48,485 nt of DNA. It comes from Desulfatiglans sp. GTDB taxonomy: Bacteria; Desulfobacterota; DSM-4660; Desulfatiglandales; HGW-15. The stretch covers positions 1 to 48,485 of the forward strand of contig JAAZBV010000052.1 of NCBI GenBank assembly GCA_012513605.1. Reading direction: 5' to 3'. Shown one piece after another: positions 7,009 to 14,494 of this stretch. Under the pieces are notes generated by a model that had not been told where the DNA came from, made no database searches, and saw only the letters and a program-made list of their open reading frames with translations. How positions within the stretch are numbered: position 1 is the first letter of the stretch; every line of letters starts with the position of its first letter. The position numbers and the translations under genes are program-made.

Positions 7009-9336
7009 ATGACCCGGCCTTTATATAAGGAGCCGTCAAAGCCGGTTGATGAGAGGGTGAAAGACCTGCTTAAAAGGATGACCATTGAAGAAAAGATACT
7101 TCAGCTTACATCTATATGGCTCAGCTTTGACCCTGAAAAGGGTGAAATGGCCCCAACGATAATGGGGGATGACCTTGATAAAAACGCTGGCGGTCTTGAT
7201 ATAGACTATTACCTGAGGTCAGGCATCGGGCAGATCACCAGGGCCTTTGGCAGCAGACCTGTTGACCCGGTAACAGGCGCAAATACAGTAAACCGCATCC
7301 AGAAAAGGCTCAGGGAAGAAACTCGCCTCGGCATACCGGTAATCTGTCATGAGGAGTGCCTGAGTGGGCTCATGGCCCAGGGCGCAACCTCCTTTCCATC
7401 GCCTGTAAATTACAGCTCCACGTGGGAGCCTGAACTGATAAGAGAGGTGGGTGATGTAATCAGGCGTCAGATGAGGCAACTGGGCACGCACCAGGGGCTT
7501 GCCCCTGTGTGTGATGTTGCACGGGATGCCAGATGGGGCAGGGTTGAGGAGACTATGGGCGAAGACCCCTATCTTGTAGGCACAATGGTAACAAACTATG
7601 TAAAGGGCCTTCAGGGTAATGAGATAAAAAATGGGGTGATTGCCACACTGAAACATTTTGTAGGCTATTCATTCAGCGAAGGGGGCAGAAATTTTGCGCC
7701 TGTGCATGTAGGTAAACGTGATCTCATGGATATCTTTTTTATCCCATTTGAGATGGCTGTGAAGGAGGGCAAGGTGCTCTCACTCATGAACGGGTATCAT
7801 GAGTTTGACGGCGAGGTGCCGGGGGCATCACACTTTTTGCTCACCGAGGTCTTAAGAAACAGGTGGGGCTTTGATGGCTTCACAGTCTCTGATTACGGCT
7901 CTATCACATTCTTAAAAGATATGCACAGGATTGTAGCAACAATAAAGGAGGCCGCAGCAGCAGCCATTAAGGCAGGGCTTGATATTGAACTCCCCAACCC
8001 CACCATGTACCCCAATGGGTTAAGGGATGCACTTAATGATGGTCTGATAACAGAGGATGACATAAACAGCTCTGTAAAAAGGATACTGAAACAGAAGTTC
8101 AGGCTTGGCCTCTTTGAAAACCCCTATGTGGACACAGATGCAATCAGCTTGAACCTTCCGGAAGAGCGCGCACTTTCCGCAAAGGTAGCGGAAAAATCCA
8201 TTACCCTCTTATCCAATAAAGGAGCCCTCCCCTTATCAAAGGATATTAAAAAGATAGCCCTTATCGGCCCCAATTCCCACGAGGTTATGGCCCTGTTTGG
8301 CAACTACAGTTTTGAAAACCATGTGGTATCCACCCACTATAAGGATATGGCAGAAGAGGTGGTGCATGCCTCCACTGTCCTTGACAAGCTAAAGGAAAAA
8401 ATTGGCGCAGAGAGGGTCATCTATGCAAAGGGATGCAATATACTGGATAAAGAGCTCTCCATGATACCTGATGCTGTCAATGCTGCCAGTAGTGCAGATA
8501 TAACCATCCTTGTAGTTGGCGACAAGGCAGGTCACTTCAGGACAGGGAGTGTTGGCGAAGGGACAGACACCCCTGACCTATCTCTACCAGGGGGCCAGGA
8601 AGAGCTTGTTAAGGCAATCTTTGATACAGGAAAACCTGTAGTAATAGTTCTGCTTAATGGCAGGCCATTTGCCATGCCAGAGATTGCTAAAAGGGCATCG
8701 GCAATCCTTGAGGCGTGGTTCCCTGGTCAGGAAGGGGCAGGCATAATTGTTGACGCCCTGTTTGGAGACCTTAACCCTGGTGGCAAAACCACACTCACAT
8801 TCAGCCAGTCCGCAGGTGTACAGCCCCTGTTTTATAACCATAAATTTCTTTCACAGGGCTTCCCGAAGCTACCTGAATTCACGCCCGTATTCCCGTTCGG
8901 TCACGGCCTGAGCTATACAGAATTTACATACAGCGATCTTGAGCTTCCATCATCCGAAATACCTGTGAATGGTAAAATTGATATAGGTTTCAAAATAAAA
9001 AACAGCGGTAAACGGGCGGGCGATGAGGTGGCACAGCTTTATATAAACGACCCGGTGGCCAGCATCCCAAGGCCTGTAAAGGAGCTTAAGGGGTATAAGA
9101 GGGTTTCTTTAATGCCGGGTGAACAGAAAAAGATAATTTTTACACTTTATGCAGACTTGCTTGCATTTACCGGCCTTGATTACAGGAAGATAGTAGAGCC
9201 GGGTGAGATAAGGATTATGATCGGGTCATCAAGTGAGGATATCAGGCTTGATAAAAGCATAATGGTTACAGGTGAGAAACGATACCCCGGTGAGGATAGG
9301 ATTTTAATAACAGATGTAAAATTGGTAGATTGTTAA
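7009..9336 (+). CDS. Glycoside hydrolase family 3 (beta-glucosidase / beta-xylosidase type)
   Basis: A 775-residue retaining glycosidase. The N-terminal TIM barrel carries KHFVGYS and the nucleophile motif TVSDYGSI (D295). The second alpha/beta domain begins near ITLLSNKGALPL and includes GVGEGTDTPDLSLPG, where the acid/base residue is expected. The C-terminal fibronectin III-like domain begins near FPFGHGLSYTEF. There is no signal peptide (it begins MTRPLYKEPSKPVDERVK), so the enzyme should act in the cytosol on imported oligosaccharides or glycosides. AAGGAAG precedes the ATG, 19 bases after the kinase stop. It is last in the operon and faces lspA across a palindromic terminator. GH3 members hydrolyse beta-glucosides, beta-xylosides or N-acetylglucosaminides; the isomerase and kinase favour xyloside- or glucoside-like substrates. 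Confidence 0.92.
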   Translation: MTRPLYKEPSKPVDERVKDLLKRMTIEEKILQLTSIWLSFDPEKGEMAPTIMGDDLDKNAGGLDIDYYLRSGIGQITRAFGSRPVDPVTGANTVNRIQKRLREETRLGIPVICHEECLSGLMAQGATSFPSPVNYSSTWEPELIREVGDVIRRQMRQLGTHQGLAPVCDVARDARWGRVEETMGEDPYLVGTMVTNYVKGLQGNEIKNGVIATLKHFVGYSFSEGGRNFAPVHVGKRDLMDIFFIPFEMAVKEGKVLSLMNGYHEFDGEVPGASHFLLTEVLRNRWGFDGFTVSDYGSITFLKDMHRIVATIKEAAAAAIKAGLDIELPNPTMYPNGLRDALNDGLITEDDINSSVKRILKQKFRLGLFENPYVDTDAISLNLPEERALSAKVAEKSITLLSNKGALPLSKDIKKIALIGPNSHEVMALFGNYSFENHVVSTHYKDMAEEVVHASTVLDKLKEKIGAERVIYAKGCNILDKELSMIPDAVNAASSADITILVVGDKAGHFRTGSVGEGTDTPDLSLPGGQEELVKAIFDTGKPVVIVLLNGRPFAMPEIAKRASAILEAWFPGQEGAGIIVDALFGDLNPGGKTTLTFSQSAGVQPLFYNHKFLSQGFPKLPEFTPVFPFGHGLSYTEFTYSDLELPSSEIPVNGKIDIGFKIKNSGKRAGDEVAQLYINDPVASIPRPVKELKGYKRVSLMPGEQKKIIFTLYADLLAFTGLDYRKIVEPGEIRIMIGSSSEDIRLDKSIMVTGEKRYPGEDRILITDVKLVDC

Positions 9337-9393
9337 TGACCTGGTAAATGGTCTCATTAAATATTTCTCAGGAATCATCAGGAATGTCCTTAC

Positions 9394-9422
9394 GTAGAGA
9401 CAGGTTTTAAACCTGTCTCTAC
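9394..9422. terminator. Palindromic bidirectional terminator / dispersed repeat
   Basis: A 14-bp perfect stem, arm GTAGAGACAGGTTT, with a single-base centre lies between two convergent genes (GH3 ending 9336, lspA ending 9474). It is a member of the same palindrome family as 5245 and 19513 but with a different core. There is no long T-run, so termination is inferred from position and stem strength. Confidence 0.65.
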
Positions 9423-9473
9423 ACAAAATGCCTGATTTAACAATATTGGCAGCACACACCACCCATACCTGCA

Positions 9474-9983
9474 TTACTCTGATTTTTCATTCTGAATCTT
9501 TTTTCCATCACCTAAGATAAACAAAAACAGGAATATTGCCCCGAAGGTTATGTAAATATCAGCCACATTCAGGATACCTGTTCTGAGAGGGCCTATTCCG
9601 AAATTCATAAAATCAATTACCTTTCCATCATACATAAGCCTGTCTATAAGGTTTCCTATGCCCCCACCAAGCACCATTGCCAGCATAAGGGTCTGTCTTG
9701 TGGAAAAGGCCTTTGAAAAGATCAGGTAGACAAACATGGCGGCAAGAAAAAGGGATACGGCAACAGAAAAGAGCCAGAACCTGATCTCCTCATTTACATT
9801 GGCCCCCATACCCAGAAATCCGCCTGTGTTTTCAGCATATGTCAGTACAAAAAAGTTATATAAAAAGGAGATGGGTGCCGAATTCTGAAGGTATTCCTGT
9901 GCAATCTTTTTTGTAACCTGATCAGATAAAACTGTCCCGGCGAGTATCATTAAAATATATATGGCCCTTTCTTTTATTTTCAT
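9474..9983 (-). CDS. lspA: Lipoprotein signal peptidase (signal peptidase II)
   Basis: A 169-residue inner-membrane aspartyl protease that removes signal peptides from diacylglyceryl-modified prolipoproteins. Four hydrophobic helices are visible (about 8-24, 60-85, 95-115, 138-160). The diagnostic motifs are all present: NTGGFLG, then GGGIGNLIDR, then VIDFMNFG with one catalytic Asp, then NVADIYI with the second. Length matches the family. It is a single gene convergent with the GH3 gene. The window itself encodes at least one probable substrate, the lipoprotein at 37793. Confidence 0.96.
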   Translation of the reverse strand: MKIKERAIYILMILAGTVLSDQVTKKIAQEYLQNSAPISFLYNFFVLTYAENTGGFLGMGANVNEEIRFWLFSVAVSLFLAAMFVYLIFSKAFSTRQTLMLAMVLGGGIGNLIDRLMYDGKVIDFMNFGIGPLRTGILNVADIYITFGAIFLFLFILGDGKKIQNEKSE

Positions 9984-10118
9984 ATGCTTTACTTTTTCCT
10001 TATGAGATATTATAGAGATTCCGATTCAGGCAATATATTATATAGAAACATTTAGTTCAATAATGAGATATAGATATTTATAAAAAATTTGTAAAAATTT
10101 TTAAAAAAGGAGCAATAA

Positions 10119-10421
10119 ATGGCCTGGACAAAAATCCTGTTGAGCGGTGATGACCTGAAGTCAGGAGAGGTAAAGCGGTTACAGGCGAGATTTCGTGATG
10201 CCTTTCATGAGGCAGGCATGCCAACAGACATGGCCATGTTTGCAGGCCAGCCGACTGACACAGGATACTTTCCTTTTTATCTGACACCGGCATGCACAAA
10301 AAATGCTGAAAATTTCATATCAGAATATGCAGGGGTAAGTTGCGACAAGCCACATAAAAGTGGCCTTGAACCGACAATGGTAATAGGTTTTAACAGGGGA
10401 TGGGATTTACTCATAGAGTAA
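10119..10421 (+). CDS. Small uncharacterised protein
   Basis: A 100-residue protein I do not recognise. AAGGAG sits 7 bases before the ATG in an otherwise very AT-rich leader (10070-10110), which supports real translation. The sequence has a mixed-charge first half (GDDLKSGEVKRLQARFRDAFHEAG), a hydrophobic central stretch (GYFPFYLTPAC) and an aromatic C-terminus (GFNRGWDLLIE). It has no signal peptide or membrane helix and two Cys (about 58 and 75). The gene stands alone between lspA and the convergent larA-like gene. Function unknown. Confidence 0.6.
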   Translation: MAWTKILLSGDDLKSGEVKRLQARFRDAFHEAGMPTDMAMFAGQPTDTGYFPFYLTPACTKNAENFISEYAGVSCDKPHKSGLEPTMVIGFNRGWDLLIE

Positions 10422-10470
10422 CTGAATTTTAAGACCGTATACCTCAAACCGGAAACCTCAAACCGGATGT

Positions 10471-11757
10471 TTATTCCAGTTCCGGTATTATTACACCTCC
10501 TGATGGAACAACATTAACAGTTGGATAAGGTATGAACTGGGCACTTTTGTGAATTGCATCTTCAATGGTTGCAGCACTAATAAAACCGAGTTTTTCCGCA
10601 TCATCTTGCGGGACTTCCCCTGAAAACAGGATAACACGATAACTTTCAAGGGCAAGGATCACCTGGGCAATTGACATATTAAGTTCAGGGGCGCCTCCGC
10701 TGATAATCCTCTGCCCTGAATTAAAAAAATCAAAAAGAGCCTCTTTAAGCCTGCCTTTGTATTTTTCCCTGAATGCCAGGCATGCATCAAGGTACCCCAT
10801 TCTAAAGGCTGAAGTGCATTTGCCTGTAAGAATAATCACACCCTGCTCCTTTGTAATAATGGATGCGGGCTCAAGGGGCTTCATAAGCTGGGTCGCCTGA
10901 GTATAGGGAAAGGCACTTATTATGGTGATATCTGCCCTGTTTTTAAAGGTTTTTGAAACAAGTTTTTTACAAATACCCGCGCCTTTTGTGTGAGCATTAA
11001 CAGGGTGACCTGCTACTACATTATACAGGTTATCATTATGGTCAAGCACACTGTTAATAATAAAATCAAGCCTCCCTGCACTGGCAAGGGCTGTTACCTC
11101 CTCATAAAAGGGGTTGGGAGTCAAACCCCCGAGAACAATCTTCCTGAATGCATACCTCATATGATGTTCAAGTATGGCATCAAAATTTGAAATGCCCGGA
11201 AACATGATCTTTCCGCCCCCACCAAAACCGTTCAACGGGTGCGGAAATATGGAACCTATGCCTATCCTGAAATCAGCCTCGTATGCAAGCCTGTTTATCC
11301 TAACAACCGTACCAGATACAAGTTTACCGACAGGCATAAGATCAGGGGAGAGAGGGTCATGATTGATAATGGTGTAATCATTAATAACCTCCTCGCCATA
11401 TGTCATTATCATCTCTTTACTGGTCAGCGCTTCATGAGTACCGAGTGCAACGATTATTATGATGTTGCTTTCAGGTATGGATATGCGGGCAAGCCGTTCA
11501 AGCAGATGCTTAAGTATCTCTTTTTTGGGAGAATTGCGGGTGTTGTCCTCTATGAGTATTGCTATCCTGTCAGATGGCCTTAACTGTTTTTCAAGAGGCA
11601 GCGCATCTACAGGGTTATCAAGGGCATTTATGGTAAGATTTTTAGTATCGGATAAAACAGGGTTATCTTCAAAATCCGCAACATCAAGGATGTTAAAACC
11701 TTCAGGCACATCAAAAAATAATTTTTTATGCCCGTATCTGATATAGAGATCTTTCAT
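10471..11757 (-). CDS. larA: LarA-family nickel-pincer enzyme (lactate racemase or related 2-hydroxyacid racemase/epimerase)
   Basis: The 428-residue product is a LarA-family (DUF2088) enzyme that uses a covalently bound nickel-pincer nucleotide for hydride transfer at an alpha-hydroxyacid carbon. Starting at the internal Met (11757) puts key residues almost exactly at Lactiplantibacillus LarA positions: EDNTR near 70-74, H108 in GTHEA, H173 in FPHP, pincer lysine K183 in GGGGKIMFPG, and H199 in LEHHM. The longer frame to 11802 would begin inside a hairpin. No good Shine-Dalgarno precedes either start. It lies 58 bases after an iron alcohol dehydrogenase, so the pair may oxidise or invert a hydroxyacid or alcohol. 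Many LarA homologues act on substrates other than lactate. LarB is encoded 16 kb away (27552-28304); LarC and LarE are not in the window. Confidence 0.88.
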   Translation of the reverse strand: MKDLYIRYGHKKLFFDVPEGFNILDVADFEDNPVLSDTKNLTINALDNPVDALPLEKQLRPSDRIAILIEDNTRNSPKKEILKHLLERLARISIPESNIIIIVALGTHEALTSKEMIMTYGEEVINDYTIINHDPLSPDLMPVGKLVSGTVVRINRLAYEADFRIGIGSIFPHPLNGFGGGGKIMFPGISNFDAILEHHMRYAFRKIVLGGLTPNPFYEEVTALASAGRLDFIINSVLDHNDNLYNVVAGHPVNAHTKGAGICKKLVSKTFKNRADITIISAFPYTQATQLMKPLEPASIITKEQGVIILTGKCTSAFRMGYLDACLAFREKYKGRLKEALFDFFNSGQRIISGGAPELNMSIAQVILALESYRVILFSGEVPQDDAEKLGFISAATIEDAIHKSAQFIPYPTVNVVPSGGVIIPELE

Positions 11758-11781
11758 AGGAGACAAACCATGATAAAGGAG

Positions 11782-11800
11782 GCCGGGCTTAAAACCCGGC
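11782..11800. repeat. Small hairpin between the dehydrogenase and larA genes
   Basis: GCCGGG (11782-11787) and CCCGGC (11795-11800) flank a 7-base loop. It is transcribed between the dehydrogenase stop and the chosen larA start. It may tune larA expression relative to the first gene; no T-run follows. Confidence 0.45.
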
Positions 11801-11815
11801 ATCTATAAAAGAAGG

Positions 11816-13039
11816 TTAATAAGGTGAATCAAGAAGGCTTTTTAAAAGGTCCTTTACCTCAGTTTCAATCAACTCCTTTGGGTTACCCTGGCTGCAGAAG
11901 TCATTGGCATACACCTTATAAATATGGTCAATGTCATCCTCCTTAAAGCCAAACTGCTCTTTCAGATAACCTGGCTGTATCTCAATATCATGGAGGAGCT
12001 GTTCCATCTCGTCAAACCAGCGGTCTGCCATTTCAAGCTGTGTCATGCCGGTTGTATCAATACCCATTGCCTGGGTCATGGCTGCAAATTTATCTGTAGC
12101 AGCAGGCTGATTATACCTTTCAGCAGCCAGAACCAGCGCGCCATTGGCATGCCCGTGATGACAGTCAGTTACAGCGCTTAACTGGTGCCCCAGGCCGTGA
12201 ACAATGCCTGCCCCTGCCCCGAAGCCTATAGCTATCCCGCCCATAGTGCTTGCCCAGCACATCTTTTCACAGGCATCCCTGTCCATCCGGTTATGGGTGA
12301 AATCCCTTATGTTTTTATATATTAGTTCAATCGCCCTGATGAGAATGCCGTATGAATAGGGGCTTTGAATCTTAGTTAAAAATGCCTCGTAGCCGTGTGA
12401 CATGGCATCAAAGCCTGTCCAGGCAGCAAGCTTTTTGGGCATGAGCCTCATAAACAGGGGATCAATAACCGCTACTGTTGTCTGTATATTGGGTGCTCCT
12501 ATAAGTACCTTGGCCAGCTCTTTTGTATTGCTTATTGCAGCCCATGATGTTACCTCAGCTCCTGTGCCGGATGTGGTTGGCACAGATATCTGGGGGATAA
12601 CGCAGGGGTTCAGTTTTGCAAGAGTCTCCATCCAGGGAGGGTTAAGCTTTGCAGCAAAATTAGTTACATCCTTTCCGCCGTTAGCATCAATTACCCTGAT
12701 GCACTTCCCCGCATCGATGGAACTGCCTCCGCCCACAGCAATAATACCGTCGCATCCCGCATCCTTGAATACCCTGTAGCCCTTCATTATCTCATGATCT
12801 TTTGGATTAGAGGTTATGCCGTCAAAAACATCAAAAGCGATTCCGCCGTGTTTTAAAACCCCTTTTATCTCATCAATAATACCTGTACCTTTAAGACCGG
12901 ATGTGACTATCAGGGCCTTTTTAATGCGGTTGGCCCTGCATTCATCTGCTATGGTTTCATAAGCCCCCCATCCCAGGGCAACCTTTGGTATGGGATTAGT
13001 GTAAAGAATAGGAAACTCATAAATATTTTTATTAAACAT
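11816..13039 (-). CDS. Iron-containing alcohol dehydrogenase (group III)
   Basis: A 407-residue NAD(P)-dependent oxidoreductase. The Rossmann-like part carries AVGGGSSIDAGK (101-112) and the nicotinamide-proximal PTTSGTGAEVT (154-164). The metal ligands follow FucO spacing: D211 and H215 in GFDAMSHGYEAF, H281 in HGLGH, and H295 in CHHGH, 14 residues later. GGAGGG precedes the ATG. Methanol, 1,3-propanediol, lactaldehyde and butanol dehydrogenases share this pattern, so the substrate cannot be named. It sits 30 bases after a small regulator gene and 58 bases before the larA-like gene, on the same strand. It probably works with LarA on an alcohol/hydroxyacid route. Confidence 0.92.
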   Translation of the reverse strand: MFNKNIYEFPILYTNPIPKVALGWGAYETIADECRANRIKKALIVTSGLKGTGIIDEIKGVLKHGGIAFDVFDGITSNPKDHEIMKGYRVFKDAGCDGIIAVGGGSSIDAGKCIRVIDANGGKDVTNFAAKLNPPWMETLAKLNPCVIPQISVPTTSGTGAEVTSWAAISNTKELAKVLIGAPNIQTTVAVIDPLFMRLMPKKLAAWTGFDAMSHGYEAFLTKIQSPYSYGILIRAIELIYKNIRDFTHNRMDRDACEKMCWASTMGGIAIGFGAGAGIVHGLGHQLSAVTDCHHGHANGALVLAAERYNQPAATDKFAAMTQAMGIDTTGMTQLEMADRWFDEMEQLLHDIEIQPGYLKEQFGFKEDDIDHIYKVYANDFCSQGNPKELIETEVKDLLKSLLDSPY

Positions 13040-13069
13040 GTCACCCTCCTTATTAATAGTCTTTAATGG

Positions 13070-13522
13070 TCAGCATTTTTTTGTATATATCTCTTCTGCA
13101 AACAACATCACTTCATCTGTCTGCCTGGCAACCTCAGCTCTAAGTCTTTTAAGATAAGCAAGTTCCTGTCTGTCCACTTTTCTATCTTTAATGGCCTCCT
13201 TTATTGACTCTGAAAGATGAGAAACTGCAATAAATATATCATTTACCTCTTTTTCAAAGTTAGTTGTTATATCTCCTAATGTGGGTTTCTGATATAATGC
13301 CCACCCTGAAGGTTCCAGAAAGGCCTTAATATCAGGGTCACCGGTTGCCTCTACTGCTGCCTTAATAAAGTCCAGATTAATCTTGATTCGCCCGTAAAGG
13401 CAGTCATATATGGTCTGCTGCGACTTTCCCAAAATAGCAGCGATCTTTTGAACCGCCTGTTTATTCTCTTTCCTGCCGGTTATAATCCTGTGAATCTCAG
13501 AGGCAATTTCTTCAAATTCCAT
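13070..13522 (-). CDS. Helix-turn-helix DNA-binding protein
   Basis: A 150-residue protein whose first half reads like a phage CII- or Cro-type HTH: AVQKIAAILGKSQQTIYDCLYGR (about 23-45), with a turn at ILGKSQ. The C-terminal half (about 85-148) is strongly helical and charged (SHLSESIKEAIKDRKV, AYLKRLRAEVARQTDEV) and probably forms a coiled-coil oligomerisation domain. It is first in a three-gene minus-strand group (regulator, dehydrogenase, larA) with a 30-base gap, so it is a candidate local regulator. Its binding site is not apparent. It could also be a domesticated phage regulator, though no other phage gene is near. Confidence 0.72.
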   Translation of the reverse strand: MEFEEIASEIHRIITGRKENKQAVQKIAAILGKSQQTIYDCLYGRIKINLDFIKAAVEATGDPDIKAFLEPSGWALYQKPTLGDITTNFEKEVNDIFIAVSHLSESIKEAIKDRKVDRQELAYLKRLRAEVARQTDEVMLFAEEIYTKKC

Positions 13523-13555
13523 CAGACTCTCCTGTGTGGTATCGTTTTAAAATGA

Positions 13556-13585
13556 TTGGACTGGGTATATATAGCTCTTTATAAA
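13556..13585 (+). promoter_or_regulatory. Candidate promoter for the flavoprotein gene
   Basis: TTGGAC (13556-13561) and TATAAA (13580-13585) are spaced by 18 bases in the divergent gap upstream of the gene at 13661. Both boxes match the sigma70 consensus at five of six positions (TTGACA / TATAAT). Confidence 0.45.
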
Positions 13586-13660
13586 AGGAAAGTCATCTGA
13601 TAATCTTTATTCATTTGGATGGATTTTATTTTTCAGGCAATTCTTAACAGGAGGGGAAAA

Positions 13661-14332
13661 ATGAGGGTAATGGCTATTAATGGGAGTCCGAGAAAGGAGT
13701 GGAATACAGGCATACTGTTAAATAAGGCCCTTGAAGGCGCAAAATCAAAAGGGGCTGAAACAGAGATCATTCACCTTTATGACTATAATTTCAAGGGGTG
13801 CACAAGCTGCTTTGCCTGTAAAATACGGGGCGGAAAGAGTTACGGCACATGTGGATTCAGGGATGAGATGACCCCTGTGTATGAAAAGATTAAAAATGTT
13901 GATGTGCTCATCCTAGGTTCTCCCATATATTTTGGCGATGTCACCGGTGAATTGAGGTCATTTATTGAACGGCTGCTTTTCCCCTATCTTGTTTATACAT
14001 TCCCGCCAAAGACCCTTTTCCCCAAAAAAATAGGGATTGGGCTTATATACACCATGAACTGCCCTGAAAATTTTGCCTCTCAAGTGGGTTATGACAGGTT
14101 GTTCAGTGGAAATGAGCAGGTCATGAACATGATACTTGGAAAGGCAGAATCACTTATGAGCTATGAGACATATCAGTTTGCAGATTATTCAAAGGTAGTT
14201 GCTGATGGTATTGATGAGGCACCAAGGAAAAAAAGGCGTGAAGAGATATTTCCGATTGACTGTGAAAATGCATTCAAACTGGGCGTAAAGCTGGTCGAAG
14301 AGCAGCAGAGGATTGCACAGGCCATATATTGA
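13661..14332 (+). CDS. Flavodoxin-like NAD(P)H-dependent FMN oxidoreductase with a cysteine cluster
   Basis: A 223-residue flavoprotein. AINGSPRKEWNTG (5-17) is the FMN-phosphate loop of the NADPH-dependent FMN reductase / iron-sulfur flavoprotein family, and LILGSPIYFGDVTG the second flavin loop. After GCTSCFACK, cysteines stand at 47, 50, 53 and 64. The first three match the C-x2-C-x2-C of iron-sulfur flavoproteins, but the fourth is 10 residues further on instead of 4-7. It may hold a [4Fe-4S] cluster or only a redox thiol set. I start at 13661, after GGAGGGG, not at the upstream ATG at 13619. A hairpin follows the gene. Electron donor and acceptor are unknown. Confidence 0.85.
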   Translation: MRVMAINGSPRKEWNTGILLNKALEGAKSKGAETEIIHLYDYNFKGCTSCFACKIRGGKSYGTCGFRDEMTPVYEKIKNVDVLILGSPIYFGDVTGELRSFIERLLFPYLVYTFPPKTLFPKKIGIGLIYTMNCPENFASQVGYDRLFSGNEQVMNMILGKAESLMSYETYQFADYSKVVADGIDEAPRKKRREEIFPIDCENAFKLGVKLVEEQQRIAQAIY

Positions 14333-14358
14333 TTATAAGAAAAATGGCACTTCATAAT

Positions 14359-14405
14359 AAACAGTTGATAATAAAAACCAAAATGGTAATAATAGTCAAC
14401 TGTTT
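14359..14405 (+). terminator. Probable terminator after the flavoprotein gene
   Basis: AAACAGTTGA (14359-14368) pairs with TCAACTGTTT (14396-14405). The loop contains a further ACCA / TGGT pair, and T-rich sequence follows. It lies 26 bases past the stop codon. Confidence 0.6.
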
Positions 14406-14494
14406 TAACCCTTTTAAAAACCATGAATAACATATGAATCAAAAAAAAGTCATTGATGACTTACCATTAAAAAACCTTATCGGGAGAAAAAATA

